DNA of 64,000 bases from Verrucomicrobiia bacterium (GTDB taxonomy: Bacteria; Verrucomicrobiota; Verrucomicrobiia; Palsa-1439), in NCBI GenBank assembly GCA_022072455.1, contig JAJVHY010000003.1, positions 159,108-223,107 on the forward strand, in the 5' to 3' direction. The notes beneath the pieces are model-generated. The model did no database searches and had not been told where the DNA came from. It saw only the letters and a program-made list of their open reading frames with translations. The position numbers were made by a program, and so were the translations under genes. Each line of letters starts with the position of its first letter. Position 1 is the stretch's first letter. This document shows, one piece after another, positions 55,079-63,969 of the stretch.

Positions 55079-56877
55079 ACAAAATCACACTCACCATCGA
55101 TGGTAAGCAATGCACCGGCACCGCCGGGCAGACCATCCTCGAAATCGCCCACGCCAACGGCATCGCGATTCCGACGTTGTGTTACATGAAAAACCTGTCG
55201 CCGTGGGGCGGCTGCCGGATGTGCATCGTCGAGATTGGCGGCAGCCCGAAGGCTGTGCCGTCCTGCGCCACGCCGGCCACCGACGGCAGCACAGTCGTCA
55301 CCCAGAATGACCGGCTCACGCATCTGCGGAAGTTGACGCTCGAACTTCTGTTCAGTGAACGCAACCACATCTGCCCGATCTGCCCGATGAACAAGGGCGA
55401 TTGCGACCTCCAGCAGAACGGTTACAAGTTCGGCATTGATGCGATCCGGTATCCGTACCTGTACCCGACGCTGCCGGTCGATCTCACAGGCAAATTCCTC
55501 GGACTCGATCATAACCGCTGCATCCTCTGCACGCGTTGTGTCCGCACCTGCGACGAAGTCGAAGGCGTCCACACGCTCGACATCGGCAACCGCGGTGTGA
55601 AGAACCAGATCGTCGTCGACCTCAACACGACGTTTGGCACATCGACCACGTGCACCAACTGCGGCGCGTGCGTCTCAGCGTGTCCGACCGGGGCGTTGTT
55701 CGACAAGAACGCCGCGTTCCACGGTCCGCTCACGAAATGCCGGCAAGTCCGCACGACCTGCACCGAGTGCGCGGTCGGCTGCGGCCTCGTCGTCTACACG
55801 AAGGAAAACCGGATTGTCGACGTCTTTGGCGACAACGATTCGCCGGTCAACCACGGCCATCTCTGTTCGCGCGGACGCTATGAGACATGGGCTGTGAAGC
55901 GCAACCGGATCACGACGCCACTTGTCCGCAAGAACGGCCAGCTCGTCCCGGTCAGTTGGGATGAAGCGCTCCAAACGATTCGCAAGGAAACCGGCAAGAT
56001 GCTCACCCAGAACAAGGGACTGCTCGTCTCCGGCAAGCTCACGAACGAAGTCGCCGGGACGCTGGCGCACCTGCAATCGCAAGTCGGCCACATCGGGATG
56101 TACGTCGCCGAACACGAGGCCGCGCTTTGCAGCGAGCCGGTATTCACTGGTGACGCCTTCCAGCGGATTACCGATGCGGATGCGATCATTGTGCTGGGCG
56201 CTGAACCGAGCCGGTTACAGGGAGTTGTCGCTGCGCGCATTCGCACCGCGGTTCGCAAGCGCGGCGCGAAACTCGTCATCCTCAATGCCCGCACCAGCGA
56301 TCTTGACTCCTATGCGGACATTGTCGCGCATGTCGTCAGTGTCGAACGGGCCTTCTGGAAGCGCGTTGGGGAGACATTGCAGGGCGCGCAGCGGCCGGTC
56401 CTGCTCTACGGCCCGAATGCGATGACACCGCTCGGCATCACAGCGATGGAAAAACTGATCAAGCTGTTCGAGAACGGCAACGGCCCGGCTGTCGTGGGGA
56501 TTCCCACCACCACGAATGCCCTCGCGCTGGCCGGAGCCGGGATTGCCGCGGTGGACAACGTGGCGCAATGGCTGACCAGCGGCCCGTTACGGGCGGTGCA
56601 TATCGTGGCAGCGGATGAAACCGATGGCGGCGCGAAGATCTTGCGTGACCGGGAAGTCGTCGGTTTGCTCAAGGGCTTCAACTACGTGGTCGTGCAAGCC
56701 GCGTATGAATCGCGGTTGACAGAACTGGCGCAGGTCGTCCTGCCGTCGCTCGTCTGGAGCGAGAAGAGCGGAACGGTCACCAACTTCGAGGGTCGCGAGT
56801 TGCTCTTGCGGCCGGTCATGCCGCCGCGCGGCCAGGCGCGGGATGACAAAATGATTCTGGAGAGTGTGTTCGCATGA
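55075..56877 (+). CDS. NuoG/HoxU-like iron-sulfur subunit with molybdopterin-type remnant domain
   Basis: 600 residues from ATG 55075. N-terminal [2Fe-2S] ferredoxin (CYMKNLSPWGGCRMC, then CATP), His-ligated cluster (HICPICPMNKGDC), two [4Fe-4S] motifs (CILCTRCVRTC and CTNCGACVSAC), then a fourth [4Fe-4S] group (CTECAVGC...HLCSRG). The MopB-like tail (about 270-600) lacks obvious Mo-ligand residues. It relays electrons between the NuoF-like and [NiFe] subunits. HoxU is only about 240 residues, so this is NuoG-like. Confidence 0.88.
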   Translation: MNKITLTIDGKQCTGTAGQTILEIAHANGIAIPTLCYMKNLSPWGGCRMCIVEIGGSPKAVPSCATPATDGSTVVTQNDRLTHLRKLTLELLFSERNHICPICPMNKGDCDLQQNGYKFGIDAIRYPYLYPTLPVDLTGKFLGLDHNRCILCTRCVRTCDEVEGVHTLDIGNRGVKNQIVVDLNTTFGTSTTCTNCGACVSACPTGALFDKNAAFHGPLTKCRQVRTTCTECAVGCGLVVYTKENRIVDVFGDNDSPVNHGHLCSRGRYETWAVKRNRITTPLVRKNGQLVPVSWDEALQTIRKETGKMLTQNKGLLVSGKLTNEVAGTLAHLQSQVGHIGMYVAEHEAALCSEPVFTGDAFQRITDADAIIVLGAEPSRLQGVVAARIRTAVRKRGAKLVILNARTSDLDSYADIVAHVVSVERAFWKRVGETLQGAQRPVLLYGPNAMTPLGITAMEKLIKLFENGNGPAVVGIPTTTNALALAGAGIAAVDNVAQWLTSGPLRAVHIVAADETDGGAKILRDREVVGLLKGFNYVVVQAAYESRLTELAQVVLPSLVWSEKSGTVTNFEGRELLLRPVMPPRGQARDDKMILESVFA

Positions 56878-57416
56878 GCGATAAACCAAAAGTAAAAGTA
56901 GCGACGGTCTGGCTGGGCGGCTGTTCGGGCTGTCACATGTCGTTTCTCGATTTGGATGAGCGGCTGATTGACTTGTTCAAGTTGATCGAGCTGACCGCCA
57001 GTCCGATCAGCGACCTGAAAGAGATCCCGGCGGTGGATGTCGGCATTGTCGAGGGCGCGGTGTGCAATGACGAAAACGAGCACGTGCTGCGAACCTTGCG
57101 CAAGCAATGCCAGGTGCTGATTGCGCTGGGCGATTGCGCGATTACCGGCAACGTGCCGGCATTGCGCAACCAAAAGGTGCTCACCGAGGTGCTCGACCGC
57201 GGCTACGTCGAGACCGAGAGCACGCATGCCGGCGAAGTGCCGAACGAAGTCGTGCCGACGCTGTGCCAGAAGGTGCGCCCCATTCAGGAGTTCGTGAAAG
57301 TGGACGCGCACATTCCCGGCTGTCCGCCCGACGCCGACGCGATTTGGTACGCGTTGACCGAACTGCTCGCCGGCCGCCAACCAAAGTGGGATGCAACCAA
57401 CGTGCGTTATGACTGA
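56874..57416 (+). CDS. [NiFe] hydrogenase small subunit (HoxY-like)
   Basis: 180 residues, no signal peptide, cytoplasmic. The proximal [4Fe-4S] ligands are C17 and C20 ([12 protein letters not shown]), C in LGDCAITGN and C in IPGCPPDA. This is the short one-cluster form of group 3 hydrogenases, homologous to NuoB. ATG overlaps the upstream stop, and its end overlaps the large-subunit gene by 8 bases. Confidence 0.92.
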   Translation: MSDKPKVKVATVWLGGCSGCHMSFLDLDERLIDLFKLIELTASPISDLKEIPAVDVGIVEGAVCNDENEHVLRTLRKQCQVLIALGDCAITGNVPALRNQKVLTEVLDRGYVETESTHAGEVPNEVVPTLCQKVRPIQEFVKVDAHIPGCPPDADAIWYALTELLAGRQPKWDATNVRYD

Positions 57417-58842
57417 CACCAACCCCAACATCATCACAATCAATCCCGTGACCCGCATCGAAGGTCACGCCAAAATCACCATCCACCTCGACGAAGCCGG
57501 CAACGTCTGCGACACGCGGTTTCACGTCGTCGAGTTTCGTGGGTTCGAAAAATTCTGCGAGGGCCGGTTCTTTGCCGAAATGCCGCAAATCACCGCGCGC
57601 ATCTGCGGGATCTGTCCGGTCAGCCACCTGCTGGCGAGCGCGAAGACATGCGACGCGATTCTTGGCGTGGACATTCCGCGCCCGGCCAAGCTGCTGCGGG
57701 AATTGATGCACATGGGGCAATTGGCGCAATCGCACGCGTTGAGTTTCTTCCATCTCAGCGCCCCCGATTTGCTCCTCGGCTGGGACAGCGACCCGGCGGC
57801 GCGTAACGTCGTCGGCTTGATCCAGCAGCATCCGGAGATCGCACGCAAAGGGATCCGGCTCCGCAAATTCGGCCAAGATGTCATCAAGACCGTCGGCGGC
57901 CGGAAGATCCACCCAGACTTCCCAGTGCCCGGCGGAGTGAACCGGGCGCTGACGGCGCATGACCGCGATGCCATGCGGGCCGGCTTACCGGAGGCGATGG
58001 AGTACGCGAAGTTTGCGCTCGATTTGCTGACGAAATACCAAGACACCCACCGGGTGGAGACGGAGACGTTCGCGGCGTTCGACTCGAATTACATGGGGCT
58101 TGTCCAACCGGACGGCGCGCTCGAACACTACGATGGCAAGTTGCGGTTCACGGACTTGAACGGCAACACGATTGAAGATCAGCTCGACCCGGCCAGCTAC
58201 ATTGACGTCATCGGCGAATCGACGGAGCCGTGGTCGTACCTGAAATTCCCCTTCATCAAAGAGCAAGGCTACCCCGACGGCATGTACCGGGTCGGCCCCC
58301 TCGCGCGCCTCAACATCGCCGACAAAATCTCGACCCCGCAGGCGCAACAGGCGTTCAACGACTGGCGGTCAGCGCGGAATTGCATCCGCACCAGTTCGTT
58401 TCACTATCACTGGGCGCGGCTCATTGAAATCATCTACGCGCTCGAACGCATCGAGCAATTGCTCGACGATCCCGACATCACCAGCACCGACATCATCGTC
58501 ATCACCGAACCGAAGAACGCCGAAGGGGTGGGCGTGATCGAAGCCCCGCGCGGCACGTTGTTCCATCATTACTGGGTGGATGAGTATGGCCGGATCGAAA
58601 AAGCGAATCTCATCGTCGCGACCGGGCACAACAACCTCGCGATGAACCAAGCCGTCCGCAGCATTGCCGACCAATACGTCAAAGCGAAAGAACTCCGGGA
58701 AGGCATGCTCAATCGCGTCGAAGCCGCCATCCGCTGCTACGACCCGTGCTTGAGCTGTTCCACCCACGCTGTCGGCCAGATGCCGATGGAGGTGGCTTTG
58801 GTGGACGCGACCGGTCAGGTCATTCAGACACTGCGGAAATGA
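57409..58842 (+). CDS. [NiFe] hydrogenase large (catalytic) subunit (HoxH-like)
   Basis: 477 residues from ATG 57409. NiFe ligands: C66 and C69 in [10 protein letters not shown], and C447 and C450 in [19 protein letters not shown] near the N-terminus is also typical. A 24-residue tail follows H453, presumably removed by the maturation protease encoded next. With the diaphorase-type genes upstream this is a bidirectional, NAD(P)-linked group 3 enzyme (3d-like; group 3 subclass needs phylogeny). It oxidises H2 or evolves it to dispose of NADH. Confidence 0.92.
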   Translation: MTDTNPNIITINPVTRIEGHAKITIHLDEAGNVCDTRFHVVEFRGFEKFCEGRFFAEMPQITARICGICPVSHLLASAKTCDAILGVDIPRPAKLLRELMHMGQLAQSHALSFFHLSAPDLLLGWDSDPAARNVVGLIQQHPEIARKGIRLRKFGQDVIKTVGGRKIHPDFPVPGGVNRALTAHDRDAMRAGLPEAMEYAKFALDLLTKYQDTHRVETETFAAFDSNYMGLVQPDGALEHYDGKLRFTDLNGNTIEDQLDPASYIDVIGESTEPWSYLKFPFIKEQGYPDGMYRVGPLARLNIADKISTPQAQQAFNDWRSARNCIRTSSFHYHWARLIEIIYALERIEQLLDDPDITSTDIIVITEPKNAEGVGVIEAPRGTLFHHYWVDEYGRIEKANLIVATGHNNLAMNQAVRSIADQYVKAKELREGMLNRVEAAIRCYDPCLSCSTHAVGQMPMEVALVDATGQVIQTLRK

Positions 58843-59273
58843 AAACGCTCGTGATCGGCTATGGCAATGACAGCCGCCGCGACGACGGCGTCGGCCGGTA
58901 TGTCGTCGAGCAACTTGCCCGCCACGAACTGCCGGAGGTCGAGCTGCAGACCGCCCATCAACTCGAAGTCGAGTTGGCCGAGACCTTGACACGCTATGAC
59001 CGGGTGATCTTCGTGGATGCTGCCATACCGGAGTCGCCGGCCCCGATCCAACGCTCGGTGGTGACCCCAACGTTTCAGAGTCATGCCGTCGCGCACTATC
59101 TGACGCCGCCGGATGTTTTGTCCTTGAGCGAGACGTTGTATGGGCATGTGCCGCAAGCCCTGTTATTCAGCATTCGCGGCCGGGATTTCAACTTCGGCAC
59201 AGAACTCAGTCCGGAAGTGGCGCAGGCCGGGCAACAAGTGGTGCAACAAATATGCACGAGCTGTCGCTCATAG
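58839..59273 (+). CDS. Hydrogenase maturation endopeptidase (HyaD/HoxW-type)
   Basis: 144 residues from ATG 58839, overlapping the large-subunit stop. [20 protein letters not shown] holds the first metal-binding Asp, and [10 protein letters not shown] the second. It removes the large-subunit C-terminal peptide after nickel insertion. hypB-F were not seen in the window, so the remaining maturation genes lie elsewhere. Confidence 0.88.
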   Translation: MKTLVIGYGNDSRRDDGVGRYVVEQLARHELPEVELQTAHQLEVELAETLTRYDRVIFVDAAIPESPAPIQRSVVTPTFQSHAVAHYLTPPDVLSLSETLYGHVPQALLFSIRGRDFNFGTELSPEVAQAGQQVVQQICTSCRS

Positions 59274-59602
59274 AAGCAGTGCTCGAACAAGTCCGGCGCG
59301 CAACACCACCGGGCTTGTCCGTGCGCACCGTCCACCTGCGCATCGGCAAGCTGCGCCAGGCAGTCCCGGAGATGCTGACGTTTGGCTATGCCGCGGCGGT
59401 GAATGACGGGTCGCGCCTCGAAATTGAAGAAGTGTCAGCCCAAGCGCAGTGCCGAGCGTGTGCGCACACCTTTGTCGTCGACGAAAACTGGTTTGAATGT
59501 CCGCGCTGTCACTCGGTCTCCGCCCATCTGCTGCAAGGCGACGAACTGGTGCTGACCAGCTTGGACCTTGCTGAGTCTCCCCAACCCTGTGAATGCGTCT
59601 AA
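59252..59602 (+). CDS. hypA: Hydrogenase nickel-insertion protein HypA
   Basis: 116 residues. It starts MHELSLI, whose His2 and Glu3 bind nickel, and has the zinc site C-x2-C...C-x2-C (CRACAHTF and CPRCHSV). Overlaps the protease gene by 22 bases and the next gene by 14. Delivers nickel to the large subunit. Confidence 0.93.
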   Translation: MHELSLIEAVLEQVRRATPPGLSVRTVHLRIGKLRQAVPEMLTFGYAAAVNDGSRLEIEEVSAQAQCRACAHTFVVDENWFECPRCHSVSAHLLQGDELVLTSLDLAESPQPCECV

Positions 59603-60443
59603 CTCCCCGGGCTTTCTGATTACGGCGGCGCGGTTTCTCGCGCCGGACGTAAAACTCTTCCAAATCCACGCCCCGCGAGTCGCGCGCAAACGCCAGGCCG
59701 GCCAATTCGTCATTGTCCGCATCCATGCCCTCGGTGAACGCATCCCGTTGACCATTGCCGACTCCGATCCCGTGGCCGGCACGATCACCATCATCGTGCA
59801 GGGCATCGGCAAGACGACGAAGCAACTCAACGCGCTGAACGCGGGCGACTCCATCCCCAATGTGGTCGGCCCCTTGGGTAAACCTTCCGAAATCGAGAAG
59901 TTTGGGACCTGCGTCGTCATTGGTGGCGGCGTCGGCACCGCCATTGCCTACCCGACGGCCAAAGCCCTGAAGGCCGCCGGGAACCGGGTGATCGCGATCA
60001 TTGGCGGGCGCAACCGGCAACTGGTGATTCTCGAAGAAGAACTGCGGGCGTTTGCTGATGAAGTGATCATCACAACCGATGACGGCAGCTACGGTGAAAA
60101 AGGACTCGTGATCGATCCGCTCCAGCGTCTTCTTGGCCAGATTGATTACGTGCTCGCCATTGGCCCAATTCCGATGATGCGCGCCGTGGCCAACGTGACC
60201 CGCGAGCACAAGATCAAAACGGTAGTCAGCCTCAATCCGATCATGGTGGACGGCACCGGCATGTGCGGTGGTTGCCGGGTCAGCGTGGCCGGCAAGAATC
60301 AGTTCGCGTGTGTGGACGGCCCGGAGTTCGACGCGCACCAGGTGGATTTCGAAACGCTCACGAAACGGAACGCGATGTATCGGGACATGGAACGCCAGTC
60401 GTTGGCCCGGCATCAGTGTCAGTTGGAAGGGATGGCGCACTGA
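59589..60443 (+). CDS. NfnA-type ferredoxin-NADP reductase-like subunit
   Basis: 284 residues from GTG 59589 (in-frame TTG at 59568 is an alternative). FAD-binding QAGQFVIVRIHALGERIPLTI, NAD-binding VVIGGGVGTAIAYPTAKAL, and the C-terminal [2Fe-2S] ligands DGTGMCGGCRVSV with a later C (FACVDGPEFD). This is the small subunit of NADH-dependent reduced ferredoxin:NADP oxidoreductase (NfnAB) or a related sulfide dehydrogenase. The large subunit follows after 1 base. Confidence 0.88.
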   Translation: MNASNSPGFLITAARFLAPDVKLFQIHAPRVARKRQAGQFVIVRIHALGERIPLTIADSDPVAGTITIIVQGIGKTTKQLNALNAGDSIPNVVGPLGKPSEIEKFGTCVVIGGGVGTAIAYPTAKALKAAGNRVIAIIGGRNRQLVILEEELRAFADEVIITTDDGSYGEKGLVIDPLQRLLGQIDYVLAIGPIPMMRAVANVTREHKIKTVVSLNPIMVDGTGMCGGCRVSVAGKNQFACVDGPEFDAHQVDFETLTKRNAMYRDMERQSLARHQCQLEGMAH

Positions 60444-60444
60444 C

Positions 60445-61875
60445 ATGGCCAATCCGCTCAAACCCGCCGAGCGCGTCAAGATTCCCCGGCAACACATGCA
60501 GGAGCAACCGGCGTCCGCCCGCCGGCAGAACTTTACCGAGGTCAACCTTGGTTTCGATTTCGACCTCGCCAAACGGGAAGCCCAACGCTGTCTCGAATGC
60601 GCCAAACCGGCGTGCGTGGATGGTTGCCCGGTGGGAGTGAAGGTCAAAGACTTCATCCAGTTGGTGCTCGCCGGCAAGTACCGCGAAGCTGCCGCGAAAA
60701 TCCGCGAGGACAATGTGCTGCCGGCGGTGACGGGACGCGTCTGTCCGCAGGAAGATCAGTGCGAGGGTGGGTGCGTCATGGGCAAGAAGTTCGGCCCGGT
60801 TGGCATCGGTTATCTTGAACGGTTTGTGGCCGACTACGAACAGAAGTCCGGGCAGATCGGGTTACCGGCGAAGGCGGCGCCGACCGGGAAGCGGGTGGCG
60901 ATCATTGGGAGCGGGCCGGCGGGGTTGAGTTGCGCCGGTGACCTGGTGCAACAAGGGCATGGCGTGCGGGTGTTCGAGGCGTTGCACGAGATTGGTGGCG
61001 TGTTGGTGTACGGCATCCCGGAATTTCGGTTGCCGAAGGACATCGTCCGGCAGGAAGTGGAGAACATGCGGCGCATGGGCGTGGAGTTCGAGACCGATGT
61101 GGTCGTCGGCCAGACGGTGACGGTGGACGAGTTGCTCGGCGAAGAAGGGTACGCTGCCGTGCTGGTGGCGACAGGGGCGGGGTTGCCGAATTTCCTGAAC
61201 ATTCCCGGCGAGAATCTGTGCGGGGTGTATTCGTCCAACGAATTCCTGACCCGCGTGAATCTGATGAAAGCGTACCGGTTTCCTGAGTACGACGAGCCGG
61301 TGTTTGATTGCCGGGGGAAGAATGTGGCGGTTGTCGGCGGTGGCAACACCGCGATGGATTCGATCCGGTGTGCCTTGCGACTTGGGGCGGCGAAAGCTTG
61401 TTTGATTTACCGGCGGAGCGAGGCGGAGATGCCGGCCCGCATCGAGGAGGTCAAACACGCGAAAGAAGAAGGCGTGGAGTTTATGACGTTAACCAACCCG
61501 GTCGAGTTTCTGGGGGATGACAAGGGCTGGTTGAAGGCGGCGCGGTGCGTGAAGATGCAGTTGGCTGCGCCCGGCGAGGATGGCCGGCGCCGGGCCACAG
61601 CGATCAAGGGCAGTGAGTTTGACCTGCCGCTCGACATGGTCATCATCGCGGTGGGGACCAGCGGAAATCCGCTGGTGCAGTCCACCACGCCGGATTTGCA
61701 GACGACTGACCATGGGTACATTCAGGCTGACGACGCGACGTTGAAGACTTCCAAGCGCGGGGTGTTCGCGGCGGGTGATATCGTGACGGGTGGCGCGACC
61801 GTCATTCTGGCGATGGGGGCGGGACGCAAAGCCGCCCAAGCCATCAATCGGTACTTGAAGACCGGGCTGTGGTGA
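60445..61875 (+). CDS. NfnB-type / glutamate synthase small-subunit-like flavoprotein
   Basis: 476 residues from ATG 60445. N-terminal [4Fe-4S] region (CLECAKPACVDGCPV and CPQEDQCEGGC), FAD motif AIIGSGPAGLSCAGDL, and NADPH motif VAVVGGGNTAMDSIRCAL. The C-terminal FAD motif is GVFAAGDIVTGGATVILAMGAGRKAA. With the preceding gene it forms NfnAB, which can bifurcate electrons between NADPH, NAD+ and ferredoxin. A stand-alone GltD role is less likely because no gltB is nearby. Confidence 0.87.
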   Translation: MANPLKPAERVKIPRQHMQEQPASARRQNFTEVNLGFDFDLAKREAQRCLECAKPACVDGCPVGVKVKDFIQLVLAGKYREAAAKIREDNVLPAVTGRVCPQEDQCEGGCVMGKKFGPVGIGYLERFVADYEQKSGQIGLPAKAAPTGKRVAIIGSGPAGLSCAGDLVQQGHGVRVFEALHEIGGVLVYGIPEFRLPKDIVRQEVENMRRMGVEFETDVVVGQTVTVDELLGEEGYAAVLVATGAGLPNFLNIPGENLCGVYSSNEFLTRVNLMKAYRFPEYDEPVFDCRGKNVAVVGGGNTAMDSIRCALRLGAAKACLIYRRSEAEMPARIEEVKHAKEEGVEFMTLTNPVEFLGDDKGWLKAARCVKMQLAAPGEDGRRRATAIKGSEFDLPLDMVIIAVGTSGNPLVQSTTPDLQTTDHGYIQADDATLKTSKRGVFAAGDIVTGGATVILAMGAGRKAAQAINRYLKTGLW

Positions 61876-61889
61876 AGGACTCTCGGCGC

Positions 61890-63305
61890 ATGGCGCAAAT
61901 CGCTCCAACCGTCAGCCACAGTTTCACGATGCGGGTCAGCCTGCCGAACAAACCCGGCATGCTGGCGAAAGTTCTTAACGCCATTGCCGAACTCAAAGGC
62001 GATCCCGGCGCGATTGACGTGGTTTCCGCGACGCGCGAAATCAAAGTGCGCGACATCACCGTCGCCGCGCACGACGACGAGCACGCGCAGGCGATGATTG
62101 AAAAAGTCCGCAGTCTGCACGGCATCGAGGTGATCAACGTGTCCGACCGGGTGTTTCTGATGCACCTCGGCGGCAAGATCCACATCCAGAACAAAATTCC
62201 ATTGACCACTCGCGATGCGCTTTCGATGGCCTACACACCGGGGGTGGCGCGGGTTTGTCAGGCGATTGCAGCGGACAAACACAAAGCCAACACGCTGACC
62301 ATCAAACACAACTCCGTGGCCGTCATCAGCGACGGTTCCGCGGTGCTGGGATTGGGGAATATCGGTCCCGAAGCCGCGCTGCCGGTGATGGAAGGCAAGG
62401 CGATGTTGTTCAAGGAATTTGCCGACATTGATGCGTATCCGATCTGTCTCCAGACGCAGGATCCCGACGAGATCGTCTTGGCCGTTCGCTGGATCGCGAC
62501 CGGCTTCGGCGGCATCAACCTCGAAGACATCAGCGCTCCCCGGTGTTTCGACATCGAGCAGCGTCTCAAGAGTGAACTCGATGTCCCGGTCTTTCACGAC
62601 GACCAACATGGTACCGCGATTGTCGTGCTCGCCGCGACGTTGAATGCGTTGAAGATCGTGAAAAAGAAACTGGCGCGAATTAAAATTGTCATTGCCGGCG
62701 CGGGCGCGGCCGGCGTGGCGTGCACGAAGATTCTCATGGCAGCCGGGGCGCGCAATATCATCGTCTGCGACCGGAAGGGCGCGATTGGCCGGAAGCGCTT
62801 GCCCAAACTCGACCCGAGCAAGACATGGCTCGCTGAAAACACGAACCCCGGCAACCTCGCCGGTAACATCAGCGAGATTCTGCGCGGCGCGAATCTTTTC
62901 ATCGGTGTCAGCGGCCCGGGGATCGTGACGGCGCGCGACATCAAACGGATGGGAAAGGACGCAATTGTGTTTGCGCTGGCCAATCCCACCCCGGAGATCA
63001 TGCCCGAGCAGGCCGAACCTTACGTGCGCATCATCGCGACTGGTCGCAGTGATTACGCGAACCAGATCAACAACGTCCTCGCCTTCCCCGGCGTCTTTCG
63101 CGGCGCGTTGGATGCACGGGCCAGTGACATCAACGAGGCGATGAAGGTGGCCGCCGCCAAAGCCATCGCGGAATCCATCAGTCCGGATGAATTGAGTGAG
63201 GAATACATCGTTCCAAGCATCTTCAACAAGCAAGTCACCCGGCGCGTTGCCCGGGCGGTCGAAGCGGCGGCGCACGCCAGCGGCGTGGCGCGGCGGAAAC
63301 ATTAA
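61890..63305 (+). CDS. NAD(P)-dependent malic enzyme with N-terminal ACT domain
   Basis: 471 residues from ATG 61890, preceded by GAAGGA (an in-frame GTG at 61869 overlaps the upstream stop). An ACT-like domain (about 10-85, MRVSLPNKPGMLAKVLNAIAEL) precedes the malic-enzyme core: LSMAYTPGVARVC, KHNSVAVISDGSAVLGLGNIG, catalytic Lys in MEGKAMLFKEFADID, DDQHGTAIV and the Rossmann motif VIAGAGAAGVACTKIL. It converts malate to pyruvate and CO2, supplying NAD(P)H to the Nfn/hydrogenase module. Amino-acid control by the ACT domain is inferred. Confidence 0.92.
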   Translation: MAQIAPTVSHSFTMRVSLPNKPGMLAKVLNAIAELKGDPGAIDVVSATREIKVRDITVAAHDDEHAQAMIEKVRSLHGIEVINVSDRVFLMHLGGKIHIQNKIPLTTRDALSMAYTPGVARVCQAIAADKHKANTLTIKHNSVAVISDGSAVLGLGNIGPEAALPVMEGKAMLFKEFADIDAYPICLQTQDPDEIVLAVRWIATGFGGINLEDISAPRCFDIEQRLKSELDVPVFHDDQHGTAIVVLAATLNALKIVKKKLARIKIVIAGAGAAGVACTKILMAAGARNIIVCDRKGAIGRKRLPKLDPSKTWLAENTNPGNLAGNISEILRGANLFIGVSGPGIVTARDIKRMGKDAIVFALANPTPEIMPEQAEPYVRIIATGRSDYANQINNVLAFPGVFRGALDARASDINEAMKVAAAKAIAESISPDELSEEYIVPSIFNKQVTRRVARAVEAAAHASGVARRKH

Positions 63306-63309
63306 GCCT

Positions 63310-63558
63310 TCAGTAGGCGCGCAGCTCGAGTAATTCTTTACCGGCCAGCAGGAGGCATTGATGAATGCTCTGGAGCATCCCCAGCGCTGGTGACCGGTAG
63401 AGAATCTCCAATTGCCGGGCGGACAAATCCACGCGCACCCGCAACACGTCCGGCAGTTCGCGGATCAACGCCGCCGCCGCGTTCACGTAGTCCACGTCCG
63501 CTTGCGCGGCCAACGCCAGTTTCAGCATCCGTGATTCGGTTTGTTTGCTCGTCTTCAT
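63310..63558 (-). CDS. Small hypothetical protein
   Basis: 82 residues from ATG 63558; GAAAGG lies about 13 bases upstream. The sequence (MKTSKQTESRMLKLALAAQADVDYVNAAAALIRELPDVLRV...LEILYRSPALGMLQSIHQCLLLAGKELLEL) is helical, with one Cys and no membrane segment. It converges on the malic-enzyme gene with a 4-base gap. Not recognised. Confidence 0.5.
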   Translation of the reverse strand: MKTSKQTESRMLKLALAAQADVDYVNAAAALIRELPDVLRVRVDLSARQLEILYRSPALGMLQSIHQCLLLAGKELLELRAY

Positions 63559-63729
63559 GTCGCACTCGCCTTTCTCGGTGACGACATTGCACGGGTTGTG
63601 CCACGGGGGTGTGGCAGGCCGGTGACTTTCATGTAACAGCTTGTCAGTGCTGACGATGAGCTGAATTCTGCCGGAACCAGAGGCCGGCGGTGAATGGCCA
63701 CGGTGAGCAAATCTGACCATGGAGAGAAT

Positions 63730-63814
63730 TGGTGCGCGGGACAGGACTTGAACCTGCACGCCTTTCGGCATACGCCCCTCAAGCGTACGTGTCTGCCAGT
63801 TCCACCACCCGCGC
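63730..63814 (-). tRNA. tRNA-Leu(GAG)
   Basis: 85 bases with encoded CCA (63730-63732) and discriminator A. The acceptor stem GCGCGGG/CCCGCGC is perfect. The anticodon loop TTGAGGG (63776-63782, minus strand) gives anticodon GAG between TACGC and GCGTA. A long variable arm (GCCGAAAGGC) marks a class II tRNA, and the T loop is GGTTCAAGTCC. All arms pair, so it should be functional. Confidence 0.93.
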
Positions 63815-63962
63815 ACAAGGGATTAACAGGCGGAAACTAGAACGAAACCCCCGCGCCGGCAAGCCCAGAGTTACGGAGGTAGTGTCTGAAAGGTTCAGCA
63901 AATAGAAGGGTCATGGTAGTTCTCCCTGCTAGCCAAACAACAAACACAAGGAGAACCAATCC
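63815..63962. other. Intergenic and left end of an insertion sequence
   Basis: This stretch contains the tRNA-Leu upstream region and probably the left terminal repeat of an insertion sequence (around AGTGTCTGAAAGGTTCAGCA, 63881-63900). The exact end cannot be fixed without the right end. It includes an inverted repeat described separately. Confidence 0.4.
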
Positions 63963-63969
63963 ATGACCC
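63908..63969 (+). promoter_or_regulatory. Inverted repeat hiding the start of the edge transposase gene
   Basis: GGGTCATGG (63908-63916) is complementary to CCATGACCC (63961-63969), and GTTCTCC (63919-63925) to GGAGAAC (63950-63956). The folded RNA would bury the AAGGAG ribosome-binding site and the ATG. This resembles the protective hairpins that stop outside transcripts from expressing transposase in IS10 and IS50. Confidence 0.65.

Noticed and set aside
53165..55572. Long minus-strand frames (up to 612 codons) opposite the NuoF/NuoG-like genes
   Set aside because: They mirror strongly conserved genes on the plus strand, have no ribosome-binding site and no recognisable domain.
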